Part shown: piece after piece, positions 47,401-60,052 of the stretch
How positions within the stretch are numbered: position 1 is the stretch's first letter
Layout of the letters: each line of letters begins with the position of its first letter
Source of the DNA: Kalaharituber pfeilii
Lineage: Eukaryota > Ascomycota > Pezizomycetes > Pezizales > Pezizaceae
DNA length: 64,000 nucleotides
Assembly: GCA_015179045.1 (NCBI GenBank)
Contig: WHUZ01000055.1
Span: forward strand, 124,001 to 188,000
Reading direction: 5' to 3'
Position numbers and translations under genes: made by a program
The notes under the pieces: model-generated
The model's database searches: none
Told to the model about the DNA's origin: nothing
Seen by the model: only the letters and a program-made list of their open reading frames with translations

Positions 47401-50400
47401 TGATGTTTCGCAGATTATGAGAAACCCGACAATAATGGGTCTTGCAGCATTGGTTGAGGGAATTGGCAGGGTTACAGAAGAACCGACAGAAAAAGGGCGT
47501 GGTACACTTGATGAATTCATAAATACCGTTAAGGCTCAGGTACTGGATGAACTGCAATTAACTGCATCAGATATTTCCACGATTCTCCCGTGCACACCAC
47601 TCCAAGAGGCAATGCTCACGCAGCGACTACATGAAAACGCAGCAACATACTACAATCATACGGTGTTTGAACTCCGGGTTAATGCAGAGAGATTGAAGGA
47701 TGCCTGGAGTATGGTCATGAAGCAGAACGATATATTGAGAACCTGTTTCTGTATCACTTCGCACCCTCGACATGCATATGCTCAGGTTGTGCTCAAAGAG
47801 TTCCCAATTCCATGGACTGAGGTCAAGTTAGACGGTAGTCAAGATTTGATGACTACTGTCAAGGAGCAGATCCAATTGGTGTCATCTTCACTAAGAATTA
47901 GTCGGCCCCCGTTAGCTTTTGTTCTCTTCAGGATGCTGGGACTGAATATCCTGCTTATGACGACACATCACTCACTTTATGATGGGTTCGCAATGGACTT
48001 GCTTCTGGATGAAGTTCGAATGGCGTATAATGGTACCCCACTACCTACCAGGAAACCATTTTCAAGTGTCCTAGAATTCATTGAGAATTGTGACATGTCG
48101 AAAGCGGACTCGTATTGGAAAGCAACTTTGAATGGACTTCAACCGTTCCAGTTTCCAGATCTCACTGGTAAGTCAAACTCTTATAGGGCTAACATCACAG
48201 GCATGAGTACGGTCAAGGTAAGATCTTCGAAGAACTTAAGCTATATTGAGGCTGGATGCAAGAAGCTTTCAACCTCTTTACTTGCATTGGGTCAGAGCGC
48301 GTGGACAAGGTTGCTCTCATCCTATACTGGTGAACTAGATGTATGTTTTGGTAATGTTGTCAGTGGGCGCACAATTCCGGTCCCCGGTGTAGAGGATATT
48401 ATTGCACCATGCTTCAATACTATACCTGTCCGTGTTCCTCTAACCATAAGCATGACCAATGAGGAACTTCTGAACCTCTTGCAAAGAGGCAATGCGGATG
48501 CTATGCCATTTCAGCTGACCCCGCTTCGGAGGATCATGACATCTCTTAAAACGGATGGACAAATGCTCTTTGATACACTATTTATTCTGCAGTACGGAAG
48601 GGAGTCTGAGTTGGAAGAACTGTGGGAAGTCATTGATGATAGAGGGGAAATGGATGTGAGTAAGTTTTATCAAGCGAAAAGGCCTATACTCACATATTTT
48701 CACAGTTTTCTGTTGTTCTCGAGCTTGTACCTACCCGCAAGAAGGATTATATTGAATTTATCCTTCATCACCGCCGGTTTGTGCCATCCCCTGAAACTCT
48801 ACAATATTGTCGCTGAGTGCCTAGTAGAAATATCATGGATGAAGATACTGCCAGGATTATTCTGCAGCAAGTGGATCAGGTCCTCTGCGCAGTTATCGAG
48901 CAGCCAGAATCTTCCGTCAATAATTTCAGCAACCTGAGGGACAGCATTGTCTCTCTTTCAAATATCAATTGTCTTGAATTTCCTCAATCCGGTGATCAAT
49001 TCCTGCATACACTGTTCGAGCAATATGCAAGAACGAAGCCCACTGCCACTGCGCTGGAATTCCTTGATGATACAGGCATATTTACAAGACACACATATGA
49101 TACTCTGAATAAGGCTGCTAATCAAGTTGCTCATCTTCTCCTCCAACATGGGGTTGAGCGTGATGAAGCAGTCCCAATATACCTTGAGAAGTCTGCCAAA
49201 TACTATATTTGTGTACTAGGTATATTGAAAGCTGGTGCTGCTTTCACACCAATTGATCCAAATACACCTGCTCAGCGAGTGGCGTTCATGTTCGAAGAGC
49301 TGGAGGCAAGATTTGCTCTTACAAACAGCACTAACATTGCGAAGGATCTACCACACTGTGATGGACTGACATTTTTAAACCTCGATGATGAAAGCCTTGC
49401 TTCTCTACCAGTGTCAAATCCGTCAGTTGCCGATCTTACACCCAATCAACTCGCCTATCGGCTGTATACATCAGGTAAGGAGTTAGTCACCAACAATGAT
49501 TGGATATATTTCTAACCTTTTGAATAGGTTCTACCGGCGTACCAAAGGCTGTATCGGTCGAGATCAGGAGTGCCCTTCAAACAATCCGAGCTTCCAGGTC
49601 AATTATTCCATGGCATCCTAAGTCCCGGCTGTTACAATTTGCCGCTATCACTTTTGACATGTGCTATTATGACTGTTTTATGGCGTGGAATTTTGGTTTC
49701 ACCCTCTGCTCGGCGGGAAGAAAATATCTTCTCGGTGATCTCGAAGCAACCATCAAGAGAATGAGCATCACGCTTCTTGACCTGACTCCTACAGTGGCGT
49801 CTACTTTAGTCGCGAAGAATTTACCTGATGTTGAGCTACTCTATTGCATTGGTGAAGCAATGCCACAGAATTTAGTTGATGACTGGGAAGGACGATGCGT
49901 AAATTCATATGGGCCAACAGGTAAGTGGACGTCAGTCGAATGCCGTCAAACTACTAGCTAATAAGTTCATAGAAGTTTCAATGTGCTGCACTATAGTGCC
50001 AGTTGACACTACCATCAAATCTGATAATATTGGGCAGCCATTCCCCACTGCAGGATTCATGGTTATCTCACGTGACTCGACTTATACTGTACCGCTACTT
50101 GGATCTGGAGAACTCTGCATAGGGGGCCCACAGCTCTCCCGAGAGTACCACAACAATCCAAAGCTCACGAGCGAGAAGTTCATTACCTTGGAGTCGGGAA
50201 GATTTTACCGCACTGGAGATATTGTGCGAATGTTGGCCAATGGGACCTTCGAATTTATTGGCCGTTTGGACGACCAGGTGAAGGTCAGAGGCCTGAGGGT
50301 GGAGCTTGACGAGATAAACCATGTGTTGAAAAACAGTCACTGGAACGTCACAGATGCTGTAACAATCGTTTCCAAACATTCCACAGATGCGAAGGAGCAG

Positions 50401-53400
50401 CTTATATCCTTTTTAGCCCTTGACGGTAGGAAGCAGCACGGAGCTGTTCCTGTTGTTATTAGTGATGAGAAGGTTAGAGAACAAGTACTGACTTCGGGGC
50501 GAAGAGCTACAAAGGAAGCATTGCCTTCTTACATGATACCCACAATTATGCTCGTTATTGATCATATACCGCTATCAGCGGCGGGAAAGGTAGACAGGAA
50601 AGCCTTGAAGCTTCTGTTCTCGCAACAAGAGATCAAATCTTTGGGAGAAGTAACTACCGAGGATAATTTTAACTGGAGCGATAATGAGCTCATAGCCCGC
50701 GAAATTCTAGCGGAAATTTCACAGCTTCCCATTGAGAGAATTACAAAATCATCGACAATCTATCAAATTGGACTGGACAGCATCAGTGCTGCACAAGTGG
50801 CAATGAGGCTCTGCAAGCAAGGATTTAAGTTAACGGTCATCGATATTCTAGAGGTTGTTACCCTCAACAATGATACTCTCGTATATGCTCGTTTTTGAAT
50901 GTCACTAACATTTAACAGTGTCCTTCTATTAAAGAACTGTCATCTAGGCTTATTAAGGACCATGAGGGAAGTCCCAAAACTGCTACATTCAATCAACCAA
51001 ACTCTCTCTTGGATGCATTCGCAGCACGGCACGCACCGACCCTCAAATCTGAGTACGGTTTATCGCTTAATCAGATTGATGGAATATATCCATGCACTGA
51101 GATGCAGTCGGGGATGCTTTCTCAATTCTTGCGCTCCAATGGCGGTCTGTACTTCAATCACATCCTTTTTGAACTGCCACCCGCAATCAAAGCTGCAAAA
51201 CTGCGTCATGCCTGGACAGAACTGATGGAGTCAAACGACATTCTTCGAGCCGGGTTCTTCGGTATTGATGATGAGCAGCACTCGTTTGCTACTGTCATAT
51301 ACTCCAAAAGCATTGCCGAGCTTCCATGGACAGAAATACAATTTGATACTGAAGCTGCAATTGATAAGTATAAGGATCAGCTGGTCTCGCAATCTGTGGA
51401 ATCTCTAGGGTCTCTACAATGGCATCTCACTTATATTTCTACTCCTTCATCAACTAAGCTCCTCTTCTCGGGAAACCATGCGCTCTATGATGCAAATTCA
51501 CTAAAGATGATGCTTAGTGATGCAGCTGACATCTACCTCGACAAATCTCCGAATTCTCACCCTCACTTCGCAGCTACCCTTGAAGCAATTCTTGAGAGCT
51601 CGCTTGATTCTGCTGCGCTAGAGGCAGGGCGTTCGTTCTGGTTGAAGCAGCTCGAAAGAAGCAGTATCTCGACTTTCCCAGATCTTAACGTCAGTCGAGT
51701 CCAATCCACCACCAGTCATGTTGCCTCACAGCTCTCATCGAAGCCACTGTCTCAAATTGAGGGGGAATGCAAGAAACTGGGATACTCTCTTCATGCAGTA
51801 GCTCAAGCAGCATGGGTGAGAATATTGTCCGCTTATATTGGGGAATCTCAAGTAGCCTTTGGAATTGGTAAGATTAATTCCTGTAAATGATAGTGCTTCG
51901 CGACTAATTAAAAAACAGTTCTCTCTGGTCGAACCGGATTAGTAGACGCTGAAGATGTTCTGTTCCCTTGTCTCACAACAATCCCAATGCTTGGTACCGC
52001 GATTGGGAGTAATCACAACCTAGTCACAACGATACAGCGGAGTAATACGAAAGTGCTCCAGTACCAACATACTCCACTTCGCTTGATTCAAAGATGGTTG
52101 AATCATCCTGATCAGGCGCTTTTTGACACCATCTTCGTGTATCAAAAGATGGTATCAAAGAGAGTGGAGAATCAATCCTCCGTATGGAAGATTGTCGATG
52201 AAAATGCCTATGTAGATGTGAGTATCGGATGAGAACCAGTGGATTACATGCTAATGGCTCTGTTAGTATTCAATATCTATTGAAGTTGAGCCAACGGAAA
52301 ATGATAGACTCTTCCTCCGAGCAACATGCAGGGACAGCGTCATGCCTTTGGAGCAGAGCAAACTCCTTGTACAGCAGTTAGATGCTGCAATCCTGGATAT
52401 CATTGCAAACCCTGATCACGACTGCACACTCTTCTCAAATTTCCCGAGAGAGCTTCTATCAATTTCTCCACCGACAGTTCGGGAGATCCCCTGTGATGTG
52501 ACATTCTTACATCAATTTGTCGAAAAATACGCCAAACTGAAGCCCCAGAAGATTGCGCTCGAATTTGCAACAAAGATAACGGAAACGTTCGTGGAGAAGA
52601 AGCAATGGAACTATCAGCAATTGGATAATGAGGGTAACAAAGTGGCCAATTTCCTTCTTAAACGAGGGGTGAAAACAGGTGGTCTTGTGGGTATCTGCTT
52701 TGATAAATGCGCAGAGGCATCTTTTGCTATCCTTGGTATTCTCAAAGCTGGGTGTGGATATGTGGCTCTGGATCCCAGTGCACCAATCGATCGTAAAGTA
52801 TTTATTGTGCAGGATTCTGGAGCGCAATGTATATTGACAATGAATCGCTTCTTGGACGATCTCAGGGAGAGGGTTGAGGTCGGCGTTTACTCTGTGGCCG
52901 ATGGTAGAGGTATCCAGGCTTCGTCCACAAAGCAACCATGTATTGTAGGATTAAGGCCGGACCATTTGTGTTACTGCCTTTACACCTCAGGTAAGTATTT
53001 GGCATAAATTCCATCTTGCAGGTATCTAACTGTAGCAGGAACTACGGGAACACCAAAGGGCTGTGAACTTACACATGAAAACGCTGTCCAAGCTATGCTT
53101 GCCTTCCAACGCATCTTTGAAGGGCATTGGGACGAAGAATCTCGATTCCTTCAATTTGCGTCGTTCCACTTCGACGTGAGTGTGCTGGAGCAATTCTGGA
53201 GCTGGAGTGTTGGTGCATGCGTTACTTCTACTCCCCGCGACCTTCTGTTTGAAGACCTCACTTTGGCAATCAGCAAGTTGGAAGTTACGCACTTGGACTT
53301 GACACCCAGCTTGGCAGCTCTACTTAATCCTGATGATGTGCCAACACTTCGTCGTGGAGTTTTTATCGTCGGTGGTGAAGCGTTGAAGCAGGATGTTTTA

Positions 53401-56400
53401 GATACCTGGGGCAAGCATGGTGTGCTCTACAATGGGTAAGATTCCGAAGTAAATTTCCGTTGAGACACTTCTGATTATAATTTAGGTATGGGCCAACTGA
53501 GGTAACAATCGGCTGCACAATGCTTCCTCATGTCCCGCAAGATGGGAAGCCATCGAATATCGGGCCTCAATTTGACAATGTCGGTTCATTCGTTATGGCA
53601 CCAAACGCCAACAATCCGTTGCTCAGAGGGGCTATTGGAGAGTTATGCGTCTTTGGGAAACTTGTAGGCAAGGGATACTTGAACAGATTTGATCTTACAC
53701 AGGAAAAGTTTCCTTATCTTGAGCAATATGGCGAAAGGTGAGAGCTTCGTGCCCACTTATAAACACAGCGAACTGACCTCGGCAGGGTTTATCGCACCGG
53801 AGATCTTGTTAGAATTCTTCATAACGGGTGTTTTGACTTTGCAGGAAGAGCAGACGACCAAGTGAAGCTACGAGGTCAGCGTCTCGAAATCGGCGAAATC
53901 AATATAACTATCAAGAGAGCCGATCCTAAGGTGAAGGCAGTGGCAACCCTCGTGCTGAAGCATCCTAAGCAGCAGAAAGATCAACTTGTATCTTTTATCT
54001 CGTTTGAAGACTCAACCACTAAAAATACCAGCCCTTGCATTGTTACCACTGGAAACTACACCTCTCTAATTGGGACAATCCTGTCAACTTGCAAGAAGCA
54101 CCTTCCAGTGTACATGATTCCTACGCACTTCCTTCCCATATCCGAGATTCCGCTTTCTGTCAACAACAAAGTGGATAATAAAAGGCTAAAGCTAATCTAT
54201 GAAGAGGCTCCACTCGAACTTATCCAATCACTTACCTATAATGAGGAGAAAGAGGCTCCAAGATCTAAATCAGAGCTTCAAATTCAAGCAATCCTAGCGC
54301 GTATGGCTCGGCTACAGGTTTCAGAAATCAAGCGATCATCCACAATATTTGAACTCGGACTGGATTCAGTGTCTGTTGTTAGTTTGGCGAGAAGGCTAAA
54401 GAAGAGTGGTTTCGGTGGGGCTACAGTGTCTGGAATTATGCAAAGTCATTACCCTGAACAACCTTCCTCTTTTTTACCTTAAACCCCATTTTTTAGATGG
54501 TCGCTGACACTCCCATAGACAGCACATTAGAGCAACTTGCTCAATTCCTTTCAGGAAGCGCCAATAATACAAAGACCAACAACAATATTGAAAATATCCG
54601 CCAAAAGTTATCTGCATTTGCGAACAATAATTCATACGAAGTCTGCGAACAACTCGGCATTACACAAGATAAAATCCAGCAAATATTGCCTTGCTCGCCC
54701 CTACAGGAAGGAATGATCCTTCGTTTTATCGATTCTGACCAGCCACTGTATTTTAATTCGTTTACTTTTGAGCTCACGACATACACAAACATCGATGTCC
54801 TTAAAGAATCTTGGGCTACGGTTGCCAATGCAACCGATATCCTCCGTACCTGCTTCTGTGAAACCGCCGACGGATATGCTCAGGTTGTGCTCAATGAAAG
54901 CCACCTCAACTGGACTATCTTGAGCTTTGACAAGGAGGAAGACCTCGATGAGGTCTTGGAGAAGGAAAGGAACCATGTGGCCCACTTAAACAGATCCCTT
55001 CACGAGCCACCAATCTACTTCAAGATCATTCACGCAAAGTCTAGATCGATCCTGGTAATAAATATCTTCCATGCGTTGTATGATGGGAATAGTCTACCGT
55101 TGATACTCAAGGATGTTCAGGATGCATACCACTCTAAATACTACCGTCGGCCCTGCCAATTCCCACAGGTTTTGCCATACATACTGTCCTGCGATCTCAA
55201 GGAAGCTGAAGGATTCTGGATGAAGCATTTGAGGCTCAAGCGATTTGCTCCATTCCCCAGGTCAACACAGGCGGTAGGAGCGGACTTCACGATTCAGCGA
55301 CTCGTTGCAGTTGATGGAAATTTGATCCACGATGGCTGTATGAAACTCGGTTGCACCGCGCAATCAATTGTGCAAACAGCATGGGCGAGTGTACTTGCAT
55401 CATACTTTGGTCACGGCGTTACATTCGGCGTTGTCATATCAGGGCGTACTTTACCACTTGATGGTGTTGAAGGCACAATTGGACCCCTCTTCAATACAAT
55501 ACCATGCTTCATCAATGTTAGCGACAACGTGGCATGGAAAGACCTGGTCAAGCAGACTCACTTATTCAACGCCGAGTCTGTGTCATATCACCACACACCA
55601 TTCCGTCTGATCAGGAAGTGGCTTGCTTTATCCGGGCCACAGCAGCTGTTTGATACTTTGTTCGTTTATCAGAGGTTGACATCCGAAGACAACACAAGCA
55701 GCTCCCCACTATGGAAGCCAATTCAAACCAAGGCTGACCCAGATGTAAGCATTCTGGGATCAATCAACATTATTGCATACGCTTTAGCTGACACTATATC
55801 ATTTAGTATCCTCTATCCCTTGAGGTTGAACACCATAGCGATGGTAAGGTTTATATTACAGTTGCTGTGAAGGGTGGTATCCTTAAGCACGACCAAGCGT
55901 TGAATTTGATTTCCCAATGTGATAATGCACTGAAGTCGCTACTGGATGATCCAGATGGTAAGCCAAGGGTTGCGGATAAGCCGAAGCCCGGTGAGATACC
56001 CGCAGAAACCCATAATGCACAGTCAAATAGGGACAAAGCAGCATTTGAATGGACGCCAGAAGCATTTACAATGAAGCGTGTGATTGCTACCTTAACGGGA
56101 CTGGAAGAATCTGAAGTCACCGAAAATGCGTCTATATTTGAACTTGGACTTGACAGTATTGAAGCAATCAAACTCTCAGCTCGTCTCCGTCGCTCTGGAT
56201 TGCAAATCCCAGTGAGTACCATTATGAGAAACCCAACTATAAGGAAGATGTGTTTAGTTCTACAAGAAGCGGCAGTGAGGTCACAGAAGGTTTCTGAGGA
56301 TGTCAGTCTACTGGGTTTTGAAGTGGCAGCTAGAAAGAAATTTCCTGAAGCCGAGTTTGAAGCTATATATCCCACAACTCCCCTTCAAGAAGCCATGATT

Positions 56401-59400
56401 GCGGAAACCCTCGCCTCGGATTATAAGTTCTACTTCAATCACGACGTTCTAGAACTAGATCCAAGCGTTGATCCTGGCCGGTTACGCCTGGCTTGGGAGA
56501 TGGTCATACAAAGCAATCCTATACTAAGGACAAACTTCTTCCAGGTGCATGAACTGGGCATTTCTTCTCCGTACGCATTTGGTCAGGTAGCTCACAGGAA
56601 ATTCGAAGTCCCTTGGACTCACATTCAGCTTTCTCGCGGTGATGACCTATGGCTTGAGATTCAAGAGGCTATGGATCAGGCTGCTAGCGCTGCAAGCCTG
56701 CTTAATCATCCCCCAATTCAGTTAACGTTCCTAAAGGCACGAAACTCAAGCTATCTCCTACTGTCAATCTCTCATGCACTCTACGATGGCTGGTCACTGC
56801 GTCTCCTTCATGAAGATGTCCAAAGGGCGTACCACAGTAGCTTGCAACCCCGACCTTCGCCAATGCCATTGATAGAGATTATCCTGGGAAATAATGCAGA
56901 GGAATCCTCCCAATATTGGAAACAAATCCTTCAGGGGATCGAAGTTTCTGAGTTCCCTATACTCTCCAACTCCACAGAACTACCCCAAACACACAGACAC
57001 GAAATCATCTCAAAGGCAGATTATACCAAGATATCACAATTCTGCAAACGACTCGGGATAACTTCGCAGACCTTGGGTCAAACGTGCTGGGGCCTCATAC
57101 TCGCCCACTACCTCAGAAAACCGGATCTCGTCTTTGGAACCGTTTTGTCGGGTAGAGATACGGAGCAAGCAGAACAGATTATGTTCCCGGCAATGAACAC
57201 TATTCCGGTCAGGGTGATAGCGCATGGTAGTTATAGGGGGATGCTTCAGTACATGCAAGACAACAGCGGGAACGTGCTGAAGCACCAGCATACGCCCTTA
57301 AGAATGATACAGAAGCTTGTGAACAGCGGCAGACAAAGACTGTTTGACACTTTATTCATCTATCAACGTGGACAGGACAGTCCCCAAATGAACAAGCTCT
57401 ACCATTCTATCAAGGGTAATTCGGATCTCGAGGTAATTTTCAATTCCCACTCTATTTATACAAAGGCTAATAATGTGCTAAGTACAATATCTGTATTGAG
57501 ATGGAAAGAGAGGGAAACAACCTCATTTGGAGAGCAGCTTGCAAGTCTAGTGTTCTCTCGATGGATGAAGTTGAGAACATGCTACAGACTCTGGACTCCC
57601 TGCTGCTGCACATGATGGACTACCCAGACTTCCCTGCTGTGACTTATGAGGACAATATAGTTCGGTTTGGCAATACCCAACCGCTTCCCATTTACACGCC
57701 GTTAATCGAACCGAATGTCACGCAGACTGCCACGCCAAAAGAGGTAAAGGTCCTAGGGACATGGTCTGCCGCGGAGCTCAAAATCAGAAAAGTGCTGTCA
57801 CTTGTAGCACAAATACCAGAGGATGAAATCGAGAGGAACCAAACGATCTTCCACCTTGGCCTCGACTCGATTAGTGCTATTAGAGTATGTTCGGAGTTGC
57901 GCAAGGAGGGGATAGTGTTGAGTGTAGCTGAGATATTGAGACACACTACAATTGAGAAGATGGCCTGGGCAACGGAGGAAAAAGAAAAGGCTGAAGATGT
58001 TCCTGCTGATGTCATTAACACGGAAAGGGCGCTGAAGAATGCTATAGAGGGAATGGATGTGGTTAAGCTGTTGGAAGGACGTGGAGTGAAGTATGAGACT
58101 GTTGAGAAAGTGATGCCGGCTACTGCTGGACAGATCCATATGCTGTCTACATGGCAGAATAGCAGTGGGGGACTCTTTATGCCTACGTTCAGCTTCAAGT
58201 CGAGGAAACTAGATAATAGGCGATTGGAGACTGCATGGAGAACCCTAGTACGGGAGGAGTCAATACTTCGGACAACGTTTATCTCAACAGGGATTGAAAG
58301 GCCGGCGATTCTGCAGATTGTCTTCAGCGATCCCTCCGTTCAATTTGAGTCGCAAGAAGTGGTAACAAGCAATCTGCAGGAGTTGATCTCAGTGGGCATT
58401 GCTAGGGAGCAGCAAAAGGAAGTTTCATTAAAGAAGCCACCTGTGAGGTTAACGCTGGTGAATACTTCAACGGAATCGGTCATCTTGCTTACCATTCACC
58501 ATGCCTTATACGATGGAGTCAGTCTTCCATTGCTTCTGAAGAAACTGCGGAGAATATATAACAAAGTGCCCGTCGTGATGAAGCAGGCGCAAGAAATTAT
58601 AAAGGCTGAAATTGCTGTTCAGCCGGCAGCAGAAGTACAAGCTGCATTAACCTTACCTTCAGCTTTATCTCAGCAACTCGAGCCTCTGCCGTTGCTTGCC
58701 GCTGATTCATATCCTACTTCAACAGAAGTGACATCGGACACCACTACCTCTTCCTCAACACCAATCATCATCCCAACCGCCAACACCACTGCACCAGCCT
58801 CACTCATCTCTATCCCTGCTAACTCTGTTCTTACCTCTTTGCCGACCTTTGCCGATGTTGTTGCATACACCTCCTCCCGCGACCGCACCAAGCAAGAGCG
58901 CTTCTGGACAACATATCTTGATGGCGCAGTCTCGACCCTTCTTTCATCGCGCACGAAGTCAGCTCCAATCAACACCACTCAGCAGGAACGGTCATGTGTT
59001 TTCAATCCCAAGATCTTGAACAATGTCACTTTCTTCGAGGAGCAATGCCGCAAGAACGGAATCACGTTGCAAGCGTTATTTCTAGCTGCGTTTGCGAAGG
59101 TGTATGCAGACATACTGTTCCCAAAACACGATTCTTCAAACACAGATGAATCAGTTGCAATGTCAGAAGCCAATTCGCCGCAGACGTCATCGAATTTGTC
59201 GGATGTGGAAGAAGTCAGTAGGGAGCAGGATCAGGACGTGGTAATAGGGGTATACCTTTCTAGCCGCCATCTCCCCGTCACTCAGGGGACTGAGAGTCTC
59301 TATGACTTGGCAGCCCCAACGCTTAATTTGTTGCCATTGAGGCTCAAGAATCCAAAGACCACCGGCCTGCATACGTTAGCAAGGAGAATTCAGAAAGGCC

Positions 59401-60052
59401 TTGGCGAGATTGGGAACGCAGAGAATTCGGGGGGAGTGGGAGTTGCGGATATCGAGAAGTGGACAAGAAATAGCGAGGGAGAGGGGATGGAGGGAGTGAG
59501 GGTGGATGTGTGGTTCAATTATCTGAAGCTACCTGGCACAGGCATCGATCCTGAAAATGGTGACTCCGAGGAAGCGGAAAGTGACTGTGATGAAGATGAA
59601 TGGGCAGAGCTGGAGGAAGTAAAACCTGAGATTCCGGTGATGGTGGGAGAAGCTAGGGAATCACAGCCCAACGGTATCAACGCTTTGTCCAAGCCTGTTG
59701 GGGCGGATATGTTGGGGACGAATGTGGTGAGGAAGCATATTATGGTAAGTTCATGAACCCTTCGAAATTCCTCAGGCTGAAAGTTTCTCATATTAACTAA
59801 TTGGAACAGAATAACCTAGATGTCGAAGTTGCTGTCATTGGAGATAATATTGGATTAGGAGTGTTTGCTAGAGGTGATTTGTTGGGCACAGATGAGGTGG
59901 CATCGATAATGAGAAAGATACGGGAGACTGTAGGGGAGCGTTTGTCGAATGAGCAGGATATATGGTCTGCGGGACGGTGTAGGAGGTATGGTAGAATGAT
60001 AGATGGTAATGCCATAAGGCTAGGTTGCGGGAATTGGGTTGGCTCGGGGTGA
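41493..60052 (+). CDS. sidC: Ferrichrome/ferricrocin-type siderophore non-ribosomal peptide synthetase, six-T-domain
   Basis: I resolved 19 exons: 41493-41807, 42044-45242, 45311-46147, 46197-46630, 46688-48655, 48706-48776, 48825-49474, 49528-49920, 49973-50853, 50919-51867, 51919-52217, 52267-52990, 53039-53435, 53486-53737, 53786-54444, 54519-55744, 55807-57432, 57483-59744, 59810-60052. They total 17385 nt, or 5794 aa in one frame. A short N-terminal region resembling the end of a C domain is followed by A1-T1-C1-A2-T2-C2-A3-T3-C3-A4-T4-C4-T5-C5-T6-C6. T-site serines lie in GLDS motifs near residues 736, 1811, 2887, 3980, 4530 and 5085. C motifs are HHALYDG (C1), HHSLYDG (C2), NHALYDA (C3), FHALYDG (C4), SHALYDG (C5) and HHALYDG (C6). 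There is no thioesterase; the terminal C (PATAGQIHM) with preceding T-C repeats is the ferrichrome-synthetase hallmark. C6 carries Ser/Thr-rich and acidic insertions. The 236-bp first intron and the 45243 donor (GTTATA) are the least certain. Confidence 0.93.

Noticed and set aside
48777..48824. In-frame TGA at 48814 as a nonsense mutation in the NRPS
   Set aside because: A 48-bp intron with GTTTGT donor, GCTGAG branch and CTAG acceptor removes it and restores a typical C-to-A linker.
50019..50027. ATCTGATAA inside the NRPS
   Set aside because: It lies in a coding exon and shows that single copies of the motif arise by chance; only the clustered intergenic copies are reported as sites.
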